64,000 bases of DNA from Bacillus sp. 103mf (lineage in GTDB: Bacteria; Bacillota; Bacilli; Bacillales; Bacillaceae_G), in the NCBI RefSeq assembly GCF_900116295.1, contig NZ_FPAF01000010.1:62001-126000 (forward strand), read 5' to 3'. The position numbers and the translations under genes are program-made. Positions 7,674-20,666 of this stretch are shown here, in pieces (within the stretch, counting starts at the first letter, position 1; each line of letters begins with the position of its first letter). The notes under the pieces were generated by a model that ran no database searches, had not been told where the DNA came from, and was given only the letters and a program-made list of their open reading frames with translations.

Positions 7674-8546
7674 CTAGTGAATATCATGTTTTGTGAAATT
7701 ACCGCCCTTTACTTCTGCTACGTCATATACCGTAACAAAGGCATTTCCATCAATTTCATAAATGATTTCTTTCATTTTACTTTCTTCTAAACGGTTAATG
7801 ACACAAGTGATTTCTTTAAATTGTTCACGTGAATAACCGCCGTAAACTTCATTATACGTTGCACTTCGACCTAAGCGATCTCGAATTGTCTCTACCATTA
7901 ATTCAGGTTCCTTTGTGATAATTTTAAATGTTTTAGAACCACTTAAACCTACTTCAACGATGTGAATGACTTTAGAAGCAATAAAGTAAGCAATTGCTGA
8001 AAGAATAGCTCCTTCAAGACCAAATACTGCCGAGACAAAAATGAAGACAAACATGTTTAAAAATAAGATGAGATCACTTGTCCCAAAAGGTAATTTTCGA
8101 GAAAGTAATACGGCTAACATATCAATTCCATCTAATGCGCCCCCATTACGCAATGCTAACCCCATACCAAAACCGATGATAATCCCCCCAACAACGGTAA
8201 CTAACAATGTATCACCATGAATAATAGTTGGTACTTCGTGCATAAGAATCGTACCGATTGCTAATGAAGCAATACCGATAATCGAATAAATAGCAAAATT
8301 TCTACCAATTTGCTTATACCCTAACCAAACAAAAGGGATGTTAATGACTGCAATTAGAAGTCCTAATGGTAATCCAAGTAGTTTTGAGCTAACGATACTT
8401 AAACCCGTCACGCCACCATCTGAAACGTTGTTTGGGATTAATACCGATTCTAGTCCATATGCTGTTATAAACGCCCCAATAATAATCATCAATACTCGTA
8501 AAACGATTTTTAGTTTATTCGGCTTGTGCTTTTTGATTTTACTCAT
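7674..8546 (-). CDS. YitT family membrane protein (DUF161/DUF2179)
   Basis: 290 residues. Five to six hydrophobic spans fill residues about 15-185, including the family motifs LIPNNVSDGGVTGLSI, LGLPLGLLIAVINIPF and GMGLALRNGGALDGIDMLAV. A soluble C-terminal DUF2179 domain follows (GSKTFKIITKEPELMVETIRDRLGRSATY...). This is a conserved Firmicute membrane family of unknown transport role. The ATG at 8546 has GGAGG 6 bases upstream; the longer ORF start at 8603 lacks one. Monocistronic with its own terminator. Confidence 0.85.
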   Translation of the reverse strand: MSKIKKHKPNKLKIVLRVLMIIIGAFITAYGLESVLIPNNVSDGGVTGLSIVSSKLLGLPLGLLIAVINIPFVWLGYKQIGRNFAIYSIIGIASLAIGTILMHEVPTIIHGDTLLVTVVGGIIIGFGMGLALRNGGALDGIDMLAVLLSRKLPFGTSDLILFLNMFVFIFVSAVFGLEGAILSAIAYFIASKVIHIVEVGLSGSKTFKIITKEPELMVETIRDRLGRSATYNEVYGGYSREQFKEITCVINRLEESKMKEIIYEIDGNAFVTVYDVAEVKGGNFTKHDIH

Positions 8547-8659
8547 GTAATTCCTCCGTTTCAAACTAGTTTCTCTTTTCATTACCATACCTATGAGAAT
8601 CATTCCTAATAACTATTCTAACATATTACCATCCAAATACTTTTTTAAGCTGTTTTTCA

Positions 8660-8817
8660 ATAAAGTGAAACTTCCATCAGTGGGGGTTTTCTTCCTCTCC
8701 CACTGATGGAAATCCCGACCAATCGGGCACATGCCAGCAGTTATCCTCCACCTATCTTCTTTGCTTCTCTCTCAATCTTGAGGTGGGGGTCTTACTGCCC
8801 ACGAATAGCGGGATAAA
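8660..8817. repeat. Full-length bcr1-type repeat element
   Basis: About 148-bp element bordered by direct repeats ATAAA (8660-8664 and 8813-8817), the pattern expected for a target-site duplication. Ends GTGAAAC...GCGGG. It contains a terminal hairpin CCATCAGTGGG/CCCACTGATGG, a CGACCAATCGGGCAC block and a CCCACCT...AGGTGGGG stem. Copies or fragments occur at 1751, 16877, 26336 and 41664. It has the size and sequence that I associate with the B. cereus group bcr1 element. No ORF. Confidence 0.8.
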
Positions 8818-9064
8818 ATGACCCGATTGCCTGAAATTTTTTGTTTTTAAACACATTTCTATGATTTCTCATGAAAAGTGAAAGTATAAGTTTACCGCGA
8901 GCTAATAATGAACTCATAAGCTTGCCGTTAGTTTATACATACAGAGTATAGAAAAAAGTTTGATTAAAATACGGACTTTATTTTTATAAATCACGATATT
9001 CAAAATCATCCGACACACCATTTCTTCCAGATGGTATAATCAGGGAAAGGAAGGTGAATGAGCT

Positions 9065-9256
9065 ATGGAAAAAAAAATAGGTTGGAATAATCTGATGCAT
9101 TTAGTCTGGTTAGGAATTTTCGGGGCAGCCTTATCGGGTTTTGCTAAGTTGATTCCTAACAATACTTTGTCCTGGGGAATCCTTGCTGTTGGAATTGTAA
9201 TTACATTTGGGTCTTCTCTTACAGGGCTTTACTTACTTAAAAAAAACAGAATATAA
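9065..9256 (+). CDS. Small two-span membrane protein, 63 aa
   Basis: 63 residues starting MEKKIGWNNLMHLVWLGIFGAALSG, with hydrophobic segments at about 12-28 and 36-55 and a basic C-terminus (KKNRI). Candidate ribosome binding sequence GGAAAGGAAGGTGA upstream. The family is not recognised with certainty. It looks like a short conserved Bacillus membrane protein without assigned function. It converges on ssrA. Confidence 0.6.
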   Translation: MEKKIGWNNLMHLVWLGIFGAALSGFAKLIPNNTLSWGILAVGIVITFGSSLTGLYLLKKNRI

Positions 9257-9380
9257 GAACGGATAACCCTGATAGTTCACGAAACCAATTTTTCATATAG
9301 GAAGAATAAAGCTGCTGTAAACAGAAAGAAGCATAAATTGACCAAAACGGCCATCTTATGCTTCTTGTTATACAAAATAA

Positions 9381-9406
9381 AAAAACCACCAAATATGTAT
9401 TGGTGG
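9381..9406 (-). terminator. ssrA terminator
   Basis: On the minus strand CCACCA, a 9-base loop and TGGTGG are followed by seven T. The 5' arm includes the mature tmRNA 3' CCA. Confidence 0.7.
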
Positions 9407-9762
9407 AGACGGTGGGAGTCGAACCCACGTCCAAAAGTATCGGCACTTAAGCTTCTACGAGTGTAGTCGATATATTGGCATTTCGCAAACCCTTCAGCCT
9501 ATCGACAGGCTTCCGAATTGCTAGTCTGGTTGTTCTCTTCCTTTGTCCTCAGACGGCGAACTCCGGCGTAGCCCACTTAGAGTGAGTCCGCTACCCTACC
9601 ACATGGGCGATGGAGGGGCGAACCGCTAAAAGCTGTTATTAAGCAGCTAAAGCGAAGTTGTTTTGTTGTTTGCCAGTTATTGGCTTTGACGTTTTAACGA
9701 GGCCGATCCCCTCGACTCGCAACTTAAGCTCGAACTACCCCTGTCGAATCCGTAACGTCCCC
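9401..9762 (-). ncRNA. ssrA: tmRNA (ssrA)
   Basis: 362-nt transfer-messenger RNA. The 5' end GGGGACGTTACGGATTCGACAGG and 3' end GGTTCGACTCCCACCGTCTCCACCA form the alanine tRNA-like half, with CCA encoded. The tag frame at 9639-9674 reads GKQQNNFALAA then TAA, preceded on the peptide by the tRNA-borne Ala. It rescues stalled ribosomes together with SmpB, encoded immediately upstream. A strong promoter sits at 9847-9874, about 80 bases upstream of the mature 5' end, so a leader is expected to be removed by RNase P. Confidence 0.97.
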
Positions 9763-9846
9763 ATATAAGAAATGGAGCATACGAAGTATATTCGTGATAG
9801 CTGCTAATGAGCTGTTTTTCAATGTTCAACTGACCTTACATTTGTT

Positions 9847-9874
9847 ATTATAGCACACGATCGCCATTTTGCAA
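9847..9874 (-). promoter_or_regulatory. Sigma-A promoter for ssrA
   Basis: Minus-strand -35 TTGCAA (9869-9874), 16-bp spacer and -10 TATAAT (9847-9852). It starts 15 bases after the smpB stop, so ssrA has its own promoter in addition to possible readthrough from smpB. Confidence 0.75.
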
Positions 9875-9889
9875 TTGTAAATTTATGTA

Positions 9890-10357
9890 TTACATTTTTT
9901 GACGATCGCGGAATGCACGTGCAATTTCACGTTTTGCTTCTTTTTCTTTTAAGTCGTGGCGCTTGTCGTATTGCTTTTTACCTTTACCTAAACCAAGTTC
10001 CATTTTCGCAAACCCATTTTTTAAGTAAATTTTAAGCGGCACAAGCGTATAACCTGTTTCTTTCGTATATCCGATTAACTTTAAAATTTCTTTTCTATGA
10101 AGAAGTAGCTTCCTTGTACGAAGCGGATCATGGTTAAAACGATTTCCTTGTTCATACGGACTAATGTGCATATTATGTACCCATACTTCACCATTTTGCA
10201 CACGGGCAAAGGCATCTTTTAAATTTACACGACCTGCGCGAATTGCCTTAATTTCCGTTCCTTGAAGGACAAGACCTGCTTCATATGTTTCTTCAATAAA
10301 ATAATCATGATATGCTTTTTTATTTTGTGAAATAACTTTTCCTTGACCTTTTGGCAT
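9890..10357 (-). CDS. smpB: SsrA-binding protein SmpB
   Basis: 155 residues, full length. It has the SmpB oligonucleotide-binding barrel with [29 protein letters not shown] near the N-terminus, [18 protein letters not shown] in the middle, and the basic C-terminal tail [32 protein letters not shown] that enters the ribosomal A site. It delivers tmRNA to stalled ribosomes. Gene order rnr-smpB-ssrA is the common Bacillus arrangement. Confidence 0.97.
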   Translation of the reverse strand: MPKGQGKVISQNKKAYHDYFIEETYEAGLVLQGTEIKAIRAGRVNLKDAFARVQNGEVWVHNMHISPYEQGNRFNHDPLRTRKLLLHRKEILKLIGYTKETGYTLVPLKIYLKNGFAKMELGLGKGKKQYDKRHDLKEKEAKREIARAFRDRQKM

Positions 10358-10430
10358 CTCTATCTTTGCCTCCCTTCATTTGTACTATTGTAGCAAAATA
10401 TGAAGAAAGAAGCCATATATGGCTTCTTTC

Positions 10431-12776
10431 TTACTTACGTTTTTTCTTTTTCTTCTTAAAGTTCGGTGCATTTTCAAAGAATGGCTTGTTCTTTTTGCTG
10501 CCGTTTCGTTTTCCATTACGGCTTGATTCTTTTCCTTGCCCGCCGCGATTATTATCACGGTCGCCGCGTTTTTTTCTAGTTCCTTTCGGCTGTTCAATGA
10601 CAACAGGACGATCTTTTCGTTGTCGTTTCACACTGCCTTTCATGCCGACAATTTCAAAGTCAATCGCGCGTTCATCTTTGTTTACGTTAATCACGCGAAT
10701 TGTAATTTCATCACCAATGCGGAAGACATTACCTGTGCGTTCGCCAATCATCGCAAAATGACGTTCGTCATAGCGGTAGTAGTCATCTGTTAAATAGCTA
10801 ACATGAACAAGGCCTTCAATTGTATTTGGAAGTTCTACGAATAAACCGAAGTTTGTTACAGAACTAATGATTCCGTCGTATTCCTCACCAATTTTATCAA
10901 GCATGTACTCAGCTTTTTTCAGTTCATCTGTTTCACGCTCTGCTTCAACAGCGCGGCGCTCCATATTAGAAGAATGCTCCGCAATATCCGGTAAATTTTC
11001 ACGCCACTTTGCTTGTGTTTCATTGTCCACTTTTCCGTTAATTAAATACGTGCGAATTAATCTGTGCACAATTAAATCTGGATAGCGACGAATTGGTGAT
11101 GTGAAATGTGTATAAAACTCTGTCGATAAACCGAAGTGACCTAAACTATCAGCATCGTAGCGTGCTTGCTTCATAGAACGAAGCATAACTGTTGAAATAA
11201 CAACCTCTTCTGGTTGACCTTGTACCATCTCTATAATTTGTTGCAGCGCACGCGGATGCACTTCGTTTCCGCGGCCTTTTACCGCATATCCAAAGTTTGT
11301 AATAAACTCAAAGAAACGCTCTAATTTATCTTCTTTCGGATCTTCGTGAACACGGTACATAAACGGTACGTTCATCCAGTGGAAATGCTCTGCAACTGTT
11401 TCGTTTGCTACTAGCATAAATTCTTCAATGAGCTTTTCAGCAACAGAACGCTCACGTAACACAACATCTGTCGGCTTGCCTTCTTCATCCACTAATACTT
11501 TCGCTTCTTTGAAGTCAAAGTCAATGGCTCCGCGGCGCATACGCTTTTCACGTAAAATAGCAGCTAGTTTCCCCATCTCTTGGAACATTGGGACTAACGG
11601 CTCATAGCGGGCCATTAATTCCTCATCCTCATCGTCCAAAATGCGCTTCACATCAGAATACGTCATACGCTCCGCTGTTTTAATCACACTTTGGAAAATT
11701 TCATGCTTCACTACTTCCCCTTGCTCATTAATTTCCATCTCACAAGATAAAGTTAAGCGGTCTACCTTTGGATTTAATGAACAAATTCCGTTAGATAAAC
11801 GATGCGGAATCATCGGAATAACACGGTCTACAAGATAAATACTCGTTCCGCGTTCAGCTGCTTCGCGGTCAATTGCTGAGCCTTCTGTCACGTAATGACT
11901 TACATCTGCAATATGTACACCAAGCTTATAATTACCGTTCTCAAGCTTCGTTACTGTAACTGCATCATCTAAGTCTTTCGCATCCGCACCATCGATTGTA
12001 ACAATTGTTTGATCTCGTAAATCACGGCGCCCTTGTAAATCGTTCTCATCAATTGTTTCTGGTACACTGTTCGCATGCTCCATTGCATCTTCCGGGAACG
12101 CAAGCGGTAAGTTATGCTTATGAATAACGGATAAAATATCAACGCCTGGATCGTTTTTATGACCAAGAATTTGAATAACTTCTCCTTCTGCACTTAAACG
12201 ATCTTGCGGATAGCTTGTAATTTTAACAACAACTTTATGCCCTTCTACCGCACCCATAGAAGCATTTTTGGGAACGAAAATATCGCTCGTCCAGCGTTTA
12301 TTATCAGGAATCACAAAGCCAAAGTTTTTCGATTCTGTATATGTACCAACTAATTCTTTTGTTCCGCGCTCTATGATACGAACAATTGTCCCTTCCTTGC
12401 GCGAACCGCTTGACTCTGAACTAATACGTGCTAATACTGTGTCACCATGCAGTGCGCCTTTTAATTCTGTTGGCGGTATAAAAATATCATCTGTGCCTTT
12501 TTCTTCCGGTACGACAAATGCAAAGCCGCGGGCATGTCCAATAAGCTTGCCGCGCACTAAGTTCATTTTCTCTGGAAGACCGTAGCGATTACTTCTTGTC
12601 CGCACAACAAGTCCTTTTTCCTCCATAATGACAAGTGCCTTCACAAACTCTTTAAAATCCGCTGCATCTTCAATACCGAACGCTTCTTCTAACTCTTGCA
12701 CAGTAAGCGGTTTATATGCTTCTTCTTTCATAAACGATAACAATTTATCGATGTTTTCTTGAATAATTTCCTCCAA
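10431..12776 (-). CDS. rnr: Ribonuclease R
   Basis: About 781 residues. Order: N-terminal winged helix (about 1-70), cold-shock domains, RNB catalytic domain ([11 protein letters not shown] near residue 265 carries the catalytic aspartates; [20 protein letters not shown] follows), S1 domain ([31 protein letters not shown] near 640) and a lysine/arginine-rich tail. It is a 3'-5' exoribonuclease that degrades structured RNA and helps process tmRNA and dispose of non-stop mRNA. The TTG at 12776 has GGAGG at 9-base spacing; the TTG at 12782 would be only 3 bases from it. Confidence 0.96.
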   Translation of the reverse strand: MEEIIQENIDKLLSFMKEEAYKPLTVQELEEAFGIEDAADFKEFVKALVIMEEKGLVVRTRSNRYGLPEKMNLVRGKLIGHARGFAFVVPEEKGTDDIFIPPTELKGALHGDTVLARISSESSGSRKEGTIVRIIERGTKELVGTYTESKNFGFVIPDNKRWTSDIFVPKNASMGAVEGHKVVVKITSYPQDRLSAEGEVIQILGHKNDPGVDILSVIHKHNLPLAFPEDAMEHANSVPETIDENDLQGRRDLRDQTIVTIDGADAKDLDDAVTVTKLENGNYKLGVHIADVSHYVTEGSAIDREAAERGTSIYLVDRVIPMIPHRLSNGICSLNPKVDRLTLSCEMEINEQGEVVKHEIFQSVIKTAERMTYSDVKRILDDEDEELMARYEPLVPMFQEMGKLAAILREKRMRRGAIDFDFKEAKVLVDEEGKPTDVVLRERSVAEKLIEEFMLVANETVAEHFHWMNVPFMYRVHEDPKEDKLERFFEFITNFGYAVKGRGNEVHPRALQQIIEMVQGQPEEVVISTVMLRSMKQARYDADSLGHFGLSTEFYTHFTSPIRRYPDLIVHRLIRTYLINGKVDNETQAKWRENLPDIAEHSSNMERRAVEAERETDELKKAEYMLDKIGEEYDGIISSVTNFGLFVELPNTIEGLVHVSYLTDDYYRYDERHFAMIGERTGNVFRIGDEITIRVINVNKDERAIDFEIVGMKGSVKRQRKDRPVVIEQPKGTRKKRGDRDNNRGGQGKESSRNGKRNGSKKNKPFFENAPNFKKKKKKRK

Positions 12777-12867
12777 GTACAAAAACCTCCTTCTAAATCC
12801 TCGTATTGTATATTGTATCCGAAAAGATAACCATATATAAATGATGTTGTCCTATATAAATCTATTT

Positions 12868-13198
12868 TCGCTTTTCACATATAAATCGTTACTATCCAAA
12901 ACAAAACAGGACATGCTCTCGCCTTCTCATTTTGTTTTAAACCTAGCACGTGGCACAAAACAGGCACTGACCGCTTCTACGCATGGCCAGTTGCTCCCGC
13001 CCACCTAAAAAGAAAAGGATTTTTATGCCGGGTTTTCAACATACAGATCACCGCTATCCAAAACAAAATAAGACCTGCTCTTGCCTCCTCCCTTTGTTTG
13101 AAACTTCGCATGTGGCAGAAACAGGCACTGACCGCTCCTATACATAGCCAGTTGCTCTCGCCCATCCTAAAAAGAAAAGGGGGTTTATATCGATTTTT
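12868..13198. repeat. Two tandem copies of the 'GGCC-ATGCATAG' repeat family
   Basis: Two adjacent diverged copies (about 12868-13034 and 13037-13198). Both carry CGTGGCA/CATGTGGCAGA, CAGGCACTGACCGCT, CTA(C/T)GCATGGCCAG / CTATACATAGCCAG, CTC(T)CGCCCA and CCTAAAAAGAAAAGG. They lie between est and rnr and contain only short chance ORFs. Confidence 0.65.
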
Positions 13199-13238
13199 CA
13201 ATCTGTATTTATATATGTAAAAAAGAGGCAACTAGATC

Positions 13239-13979
13239 TTACCAATCTAGTTGCTCCAAGAAGTTATATACATCTTCATGCAGCTCATCACGCTGCTTAT
13301 CAAGCGTAATTACATGTGTAGAATCTTCGTACCACTTAATTTCTTTTACATTTGATTCTACTCCATTATAAATAATATTTGCGCTATCTGTATTAATCAT
13401 TTCATCATGGCGCGCTTGCACAACAAACGTTGGTGCATAAATCATATCAATGTTATTACGCACATCGCGAATTAAATCTTGCAGTGCTCTTAATGTGTTC
13501 ATCGGTGTTTGCTTAAACGCAAACATCTCTTCTTCAATCTTCTCTGGTGATTTACGCTCACGCTTTTTATATTCGCGTGCGTACGCTAGTATACCTTGGT
13601 ACATCGTTTCTTCGCTTTTAATATACATCGGAGCACACATCGGTACCACTCCGATAATCGGCATTGTATAAGCAAGTTTTAACGAAAAGACACCGCCAAG
13701 TGATAAGCCAACAGCTGCAATCTTTTCATATCCTTTATCTTTTAAATGTTGATATGCTTCCATTACATCTTTCCACCAGTCTTCTGGACCCGTGTGCACG
13801 AGCTGCTCTGGTGGTACACCATGACCTTTATAAATCGGAGCATGACATGTGTAACCTTTTGTCTCTAAATAACGTCCAAGCATACGAACATCTGCAGAAT
13901 TTCCTGTAAAACCATGTAATAGTAAAACAGCACGTTCTCCCGCCTCAAATGTAAATGGTTTTGGGGATGCTAGTTTCAT
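13239..13979 (-). CDS. est: Carboxylesterase, alpha/beta hydrolase
   Basis: 246 residues of the Est30-type monoacylglycerol lipase/carboxylesterase family. It has oxyanion motif LLLHGFTG (about 20-27), nucleophile elbow GLSLGG with Ser93, acidic residue in QARHDEMI and histidine in STHVITLD near the C-terminus. It hydrolyses short to medium acyl esters; the physiological substrate is unknown. It sits between secG and rnr as in other Bacillus genomes. ATG at 13979 is preceded by an AGAAGGAGAAAG-type site. Confidence 0.9.
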   Translation of the reverse strand: MKLASPKPFTFEAGERAVLLLHGFTGNSADVRMLGRYLETKGYTCHAPIYKGHGVPPEQLVHTGPEDWWKDVMEAYQHLKDKGYEKIAAVGLSLGGVFSLKLAYTMPIIGVVPMCAPMYIKSEETMYQGILAYAREYKKRERKSPEKIEEEMFAFKQTPMNTLRALQDLIRDVRNNIDMIYAPTFVVQARHDEMINTDSANIIYNGVESNVKEIKWYEDSTHVITLDKQRDELHEDVYNFLEQLDW

Positions 13980-14038
13980 TTCTCTTTCTCCTTCTCTATC
14001 TATAATGTAATCCTCATATATATGTCCATTTTAATTTT

Positions 14039-14147
14039 CCGACACATAAGTCGCTGCCTGGCACGTGGCAGAAAAAGGAACCGGCCGCTTCTATGCATGG
14101 CCAGATGCTCTCGTCCTCCCCTAAAAAGAAAAGGGGTTTTTATGTCG
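14039..14147. repeat. Copy of the 'GGCC-ATGCATAG' repeat family
   Basis: Starts CGACACATAAGTCG and ends TATGTCG, an imperfect terminal inverted repeat. Inside are GCACGTGGCAGA, CCGCTTCTATGCATGGCCAG and CCCCTAAAAAGAAAAGGGG. It lies between est and secG. Confidence 0.65.
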
Positions 14148-14234
14148 TTTTTTAATTTGTATTTATATATTGTCTATCCATAGTGTAACATAGTTTCTTT
14201 TCCATAATCTAATCAGAAATTTCTCTCGATAAAT

Positions 14235-14270
14235 AAAAAAAGATTCAACCTGGGAAGGCGAATCTTTTTT
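14235..14270 (-). terminator. secG terminator
   Basis: Stem AAAAAAGATTC / GAATCTTTTTT around AACCTGGGAAGGC, immediately after the secG stop. Confidence 0.8.
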
Positions 14271-14272
14271 AT

Positions 14273-14506
14273 TTATACTTGTAAATACGTAACAGCAAAT
14301 GTTAACACGAAGAATAATACAGCAAGAACAATTGTAATGCGGTTTAATACAGCCTCTACTCCACGTGCTTTTTGCTTGCCAAATAATTGCTCCGCGCCGC
14401 CAGAAATTGCACCGGATAAACCAGCACTCTTACTAGATTGCATTAATACAAGTACAATTAATAACAGCGATACAATAATAAGTAAAACTGATAAAAACGT
14501 ATGCAC
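14273..14506 (-). CDS. secG: Preprotein translocase subunit SecG
   Basis: 77 residues with two hydrophobic spans (about 4-24 and 52-73). The conserved central stretch [31 protein letters not shown] matches SecG. It is a small subunit of the SecYEG channel in the cytoplasmic membrane. It precedes est and rnr as in other bacilli. AGGAGG lies upstream of the ATG at 14506. Confidence 0.95.
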   Translation of the reverse strand: MHTFLSVLLIIVSLLLIVLVLMQSSKSAGLSGAISGGAEQLFGKQKARGVEAVLNRITIVLAVLFFVLTFAVTYLQV

Positions 14507-14598
14507 TTTACATGCCTCCTAAAGTTTCAATTACTTTAAATGTAACATAAAAGAATTGGAAAAGCGAGAGCGTCTCATACACCTAATATTTCACCAGG

Positions 14599-15288
14599 TT
14601 AAATAAAAAACGTTACAATTAATGGACCTAGTAAACATGTTAAGATTGCTGTTAATGTCATCGTTACAGATCCGATTACGCCTTCGTTTTCATTATTTTT
14701 CATCGCCTGCATAACGCCCATAATATGCGATGCACAGCCAAACCCAATTCCTCTTCCAACAGAATTTGTCACTCTGCTCCATTTTAATAAAAGAGGACCA
14801 AAAATTGTTCCAGATATCCCAGCAATTATTACGAAAGCCGCTGTTAACGATGGTACACCACCAACTTCCTCTGACACACTCATAGCTACTGGCATCGTTA
14901 CTGACTTCGGTAGTGAAGATAAAATTAAGGTTCTATCCGTTCCAATAACGGTTGCAATCATCATATCACTTGTAATGGCAACTATTGTTCCAACCAATAC
15001 ACCGCCAGCAATTGGTACAATATATTTCTTTAAAATACCGCGTTGTTTATAAAGAGGGATCGCAAAAGCTACTACACCAGGTCCAAGCAATTTCGAAATC
15101 CAGCCCCCACCACTTTGCATATATTGTTGATACGGTATATCACATACAACTAACAATATAATCATCAAAGCTGTTGTTACAAGCATGGGAATGGTAAACG
15201 GCGTTGGAAACCACTTATAAATCTTCTTTGAAAATTGATATAATAGCACTGTTAATATAATCCAACCAATTCCAATTACTATGCTCAT
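14599..15288 (-). CDS. LrgB/CidB family membrane protein
   Basis: 229 residues with six or more hydrophobic spans. It has the family signatures PYQQYMQSGGGWISKLLGPGVVAFAIPLYKQ, LSSLPKSVTMPVAMSVSEEVGGVPSLTAAFVIIAGISG and GIGFGCASHIMGVMQAMKNNENEGVIGS. LrgB/CidB partners of holin-like LrgA/CidA modulate murein hydrolase activity, and family members also act in pyruvate uptake. Its start overlaps the lrgA stop by 4 bases (ATGA), so the two are translationally coupled. Confidence 0.92.
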   Translation of the reverse strand: MSIVIGIGWIILTVLLYQFSKKIYKWFPTPFTIPMLVTTALMIILLVVCDIPYQQYMQSGGGWISKLLGPGVVAFAIPLYKQRGILKKYIVPIAGGVLVGTIVAITSDMMIATVIGTDRTLILSSLPKSVTMPVAMSVSEEVGGVPSLTAAFVIIAGISGTIFGPLLLKWSRVTNSVGRGIGFGCASHIMGVMQAMKNNENEGVIGSVTMTLTAILTCLLGPLIVTFFI

Positions 15289-15653
15289 TGTATCTCTTTT
15301 TCCTTCCTATTCGCAAAGTATTGTCCTGTATGTCCTGCTGCAACAATAATTAAAAACGTACTCACGACAACAGTAAGTAATAGCGAAATACCTTTATGCA
15401 CAAAAAAAGAACCATAATTCATTAAACCAATAATTGAAGGAATTAATAAAAATGGCATAAGATCAACCAATGTTTCTGCTCCAAAATCAAACCATTTCAC
15501 AGGAAGGAATTTCAAACCAAGCAATATAAATAACAAAAACATCCCTATTAAACTTCCCGGAATCGGAAGATGAAGCGCTCTTTCTATCCACGCTCCAATC
15601 ATATAAAATATATAAAGTGCTGCTACTTGGATAATAATTTTTGTGAATTTCAT
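15285..15653 (-). CDS. LrgA/CidA family holin-like protein
   Basis: 122 residues with four hydrophobic spans and the family motif GSLIGMFLLFILLGLKFLPVKWFDFGAETLVDLMPFLLIPSIIGLMNYG. It belongs to the CidA/LrgA holin-like family and forms a pair with the downstream LrgB-like gene. The ATG at 15653 is favoured; a longer reading from 15728 adds 25 residues unlike the family. No LytSR-type regulator genes are adjacent. Confidence 0.9.
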   Translation of the reverse strand: MKFTKIIIQVAALYIFYMIGAWIERALHLPIPGSLIGMFLLFILLGLKFLPVKWFDFGAETLVDLMPFLLIPSIIGLMNYGSFFVHKGISLLLTVVVSTFLIIVAAGHTGQYFANRKEKEIQ

Positions 15654-15938
15654 CTGTCTATCATCCTTTATTATGCGATTGTTGACATCTCCTACATTCA
15701 TCATAGTACAAATTGTGAAGACCTTCAATTTATTTTGTTGACAAATTCAGAACAATATGGTATGCGCTTACATTCTTATTTTTCTGTATTTACAACAGAA
15801 TTAGCAATTAGAGTTTTTTATTGTTATATAAAGTTTATATCTCCAAAATTTCCGAAAGACTTGCAGCTGTAGGTCATGTTGTATTCTACATAGCAGCAAA
15901 TAAGCCCATAGTCTGCACTATACCTTTGCCTTATTGGC

Positions 15939-15983
15939 ACAAAAAAAAAAAAAAAAAACAATTGCTTAACTTAGCAACTGTTT
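15939..15983 (-). terminator. Terminator with an 18-T tail
   Basis: Minus-strand stem AACAGTTGCT / AGCAATTGTT followed by T18 (plus-strand A18 at 15941-15958). It lies after the lipoprotein gene. The stretch 15660-15940 between lrgA and this point has no convincing gene; around 15870-15910 it carries a short GTCATGTTGTATTCTACATAGCAG segment resembling the right window edge. Confidence 0.75.
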
Positions 15984-16000
15984 TTTTGCAAGAAATCCTT

Positions 16001-16780
16001 TTAGTTTCCTTCTGGTAACTGGATTGGATCGAATTTCTCATCATAAGAAATTTTTGTATCTCCTATAATTTGAACTGTTTCTTTATTCATTTTCATCTTG
16101 GCATCTGTCTTAATAGATTCCAGTTTAAATTCTTTTGTAATGATATACTCTACATGCATTGAGTCAACAGTTGCCTGTTGCCGTTCAAATATTTTTTTCG
16201 CGTTTTCATTAACACTGATTAAATAGTCCTTTGCTTCTTGTCCGTTCAACTGAAATGAAAGTTTATATGTATCTCCATTTTTCTCCACTTTCATTTTACC
16301 TGTCAATTGTAATGTTTTCTCGAACTCTTCCATCGTATTTTTAGATGTTTTGAAATTATTCGCGTTTACTTGATTTAATCGATCTGCTGGAACTGGGACA
16401 AACTTTCCTGAATTGGGATCTTTTACTTCAGCCGCAATCTTCCCACCTACATCAAAGACTACAAGATCTGTACCCCCAATATTCGTTTCAGTTCGAGAGT
16501 TTCCTTTCTTCGGCTCAAACTGTGATTTCATTTTTGTATCTGTTGACATATTTAAAGCTTTCGTGTTCATATCACATGTCATTGTAACATGTTCTTCTTT
16601 TTTGAAATTATCAATAGCGTTCTTAAAAATATCCTTCGCTGCTAGTTCTTTCTCTTTTTCTTTTTGTACTGATACTGTTTTAGGCTCATCAATCTTTGTT
16701 GCAGTTTTTTCACTGCTACACCCTACTCCTACTATTCCTACCATAAGTGCTAAACTAGAAACTGCAATAATTTTTTTCAT
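16001..16780 (-). CDS. Lipoprotein of the DUF6612/LppX-like type
   Basis: 259 residues. A lipoprotein signal peptide MKKIIAVSSLALMVGIVGVGCSS (lipobox VGVGC) is followed by a lysine-rich linker. A soluble domain then shows repeated beta-strand patterns (HVTMTCDMNTKALNMSTDTKMKSQFEPKKGNSRTETNIGG...GKIAAEVKD...). It resembles the lipid-binding-like lipoproteins grouped as DUF6612, which is a tentative assignment. It is expected on the outer face of the membrane; no function is known. ATG at 16780 follows GGGGGAG. Confidence 0.65.
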   Translation of the reverse strand: MKKIIAVSSLALMVGIVGVGCSSEKTATKIDEPKTVSVQKEKEKELAAKDIFKNAIDNFKKEEHVTMTCDMNTKALNMSTDTKMKSQFEPKKGNSRTETNIGGTDLVVFDVGGKIAAEVKDPNSGKFVPVPADRLNQVNANNFKTSKNTMEEFEKTLQLTGKMKVEKNGDTYKLSFQLNGQEAKDYLISVNENAKKIFERQQATVDSMHVEYIITKEFKLESIKTDAKMKMNKETVQIIGDTKISYDEKFDPIQLPEGN

Positions 16781-16876
16781 AAAATTCTCCCCCATTTCTG
16801 TCCCACACCCTTATTTATATATTGAATTACAGTAATTCACAAGTATTTTTTATCCATACTTTTACATTTACATAAG

Positions 16877-16983
16877 ACCTTCACCAATCGGGCACATGCC
16901 AACAGTTGTCCCCCACCTATCTTCTTTGCTTCTCTCTCAATCTTGAGGTGGGGGTCTTACTGCCCACGAGTAGCGGGATAAAA
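16877..16983. repeat. 5'-truncated bcr-type repeat
   Basis: 107 bp matching the distal two thirds of the 8660-8817 element (CCAATCGGGCACATGCC through TAGCGGGATAAA), without the GTGAAAC end. It abuts the eno terminator. Confidence 0.75.
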
Positions 16984-16986
16984 ATA

Positions 16987-17016
16987 AAACCGGCCGTGAT
17001 TTCTCACGGCCGGTTT
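16987..17016 (-). terminator. eno operon terminator
   Basis: 13-bp perfect stem AAACCGGCCGTGA / TCACGGCCGGTTT with TTTC loop and T-rich tail, just after the eno stop at 17030. Confidence 0.9.
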
Positions 17017-17029
17017 TTACATTCTACAA

Positions 17030-20662
<3,633 letters not shown>

Positions 20663-20666
20663 CTAA

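Noticed and set aside
12977-13231. 84-codon minus ORF between est and rnr
   Set aside because: It is made of two tandem repeat copies, as the internally repeated peptide shows.
15570-16018. Plus-strand ORFs opposite lrgA and in the 15.7-16.0 kb gap
   Set aside because: One lies mostly antisense to lrgA and the other runs through the poly-A tract and terminator; composition is not protein-like.
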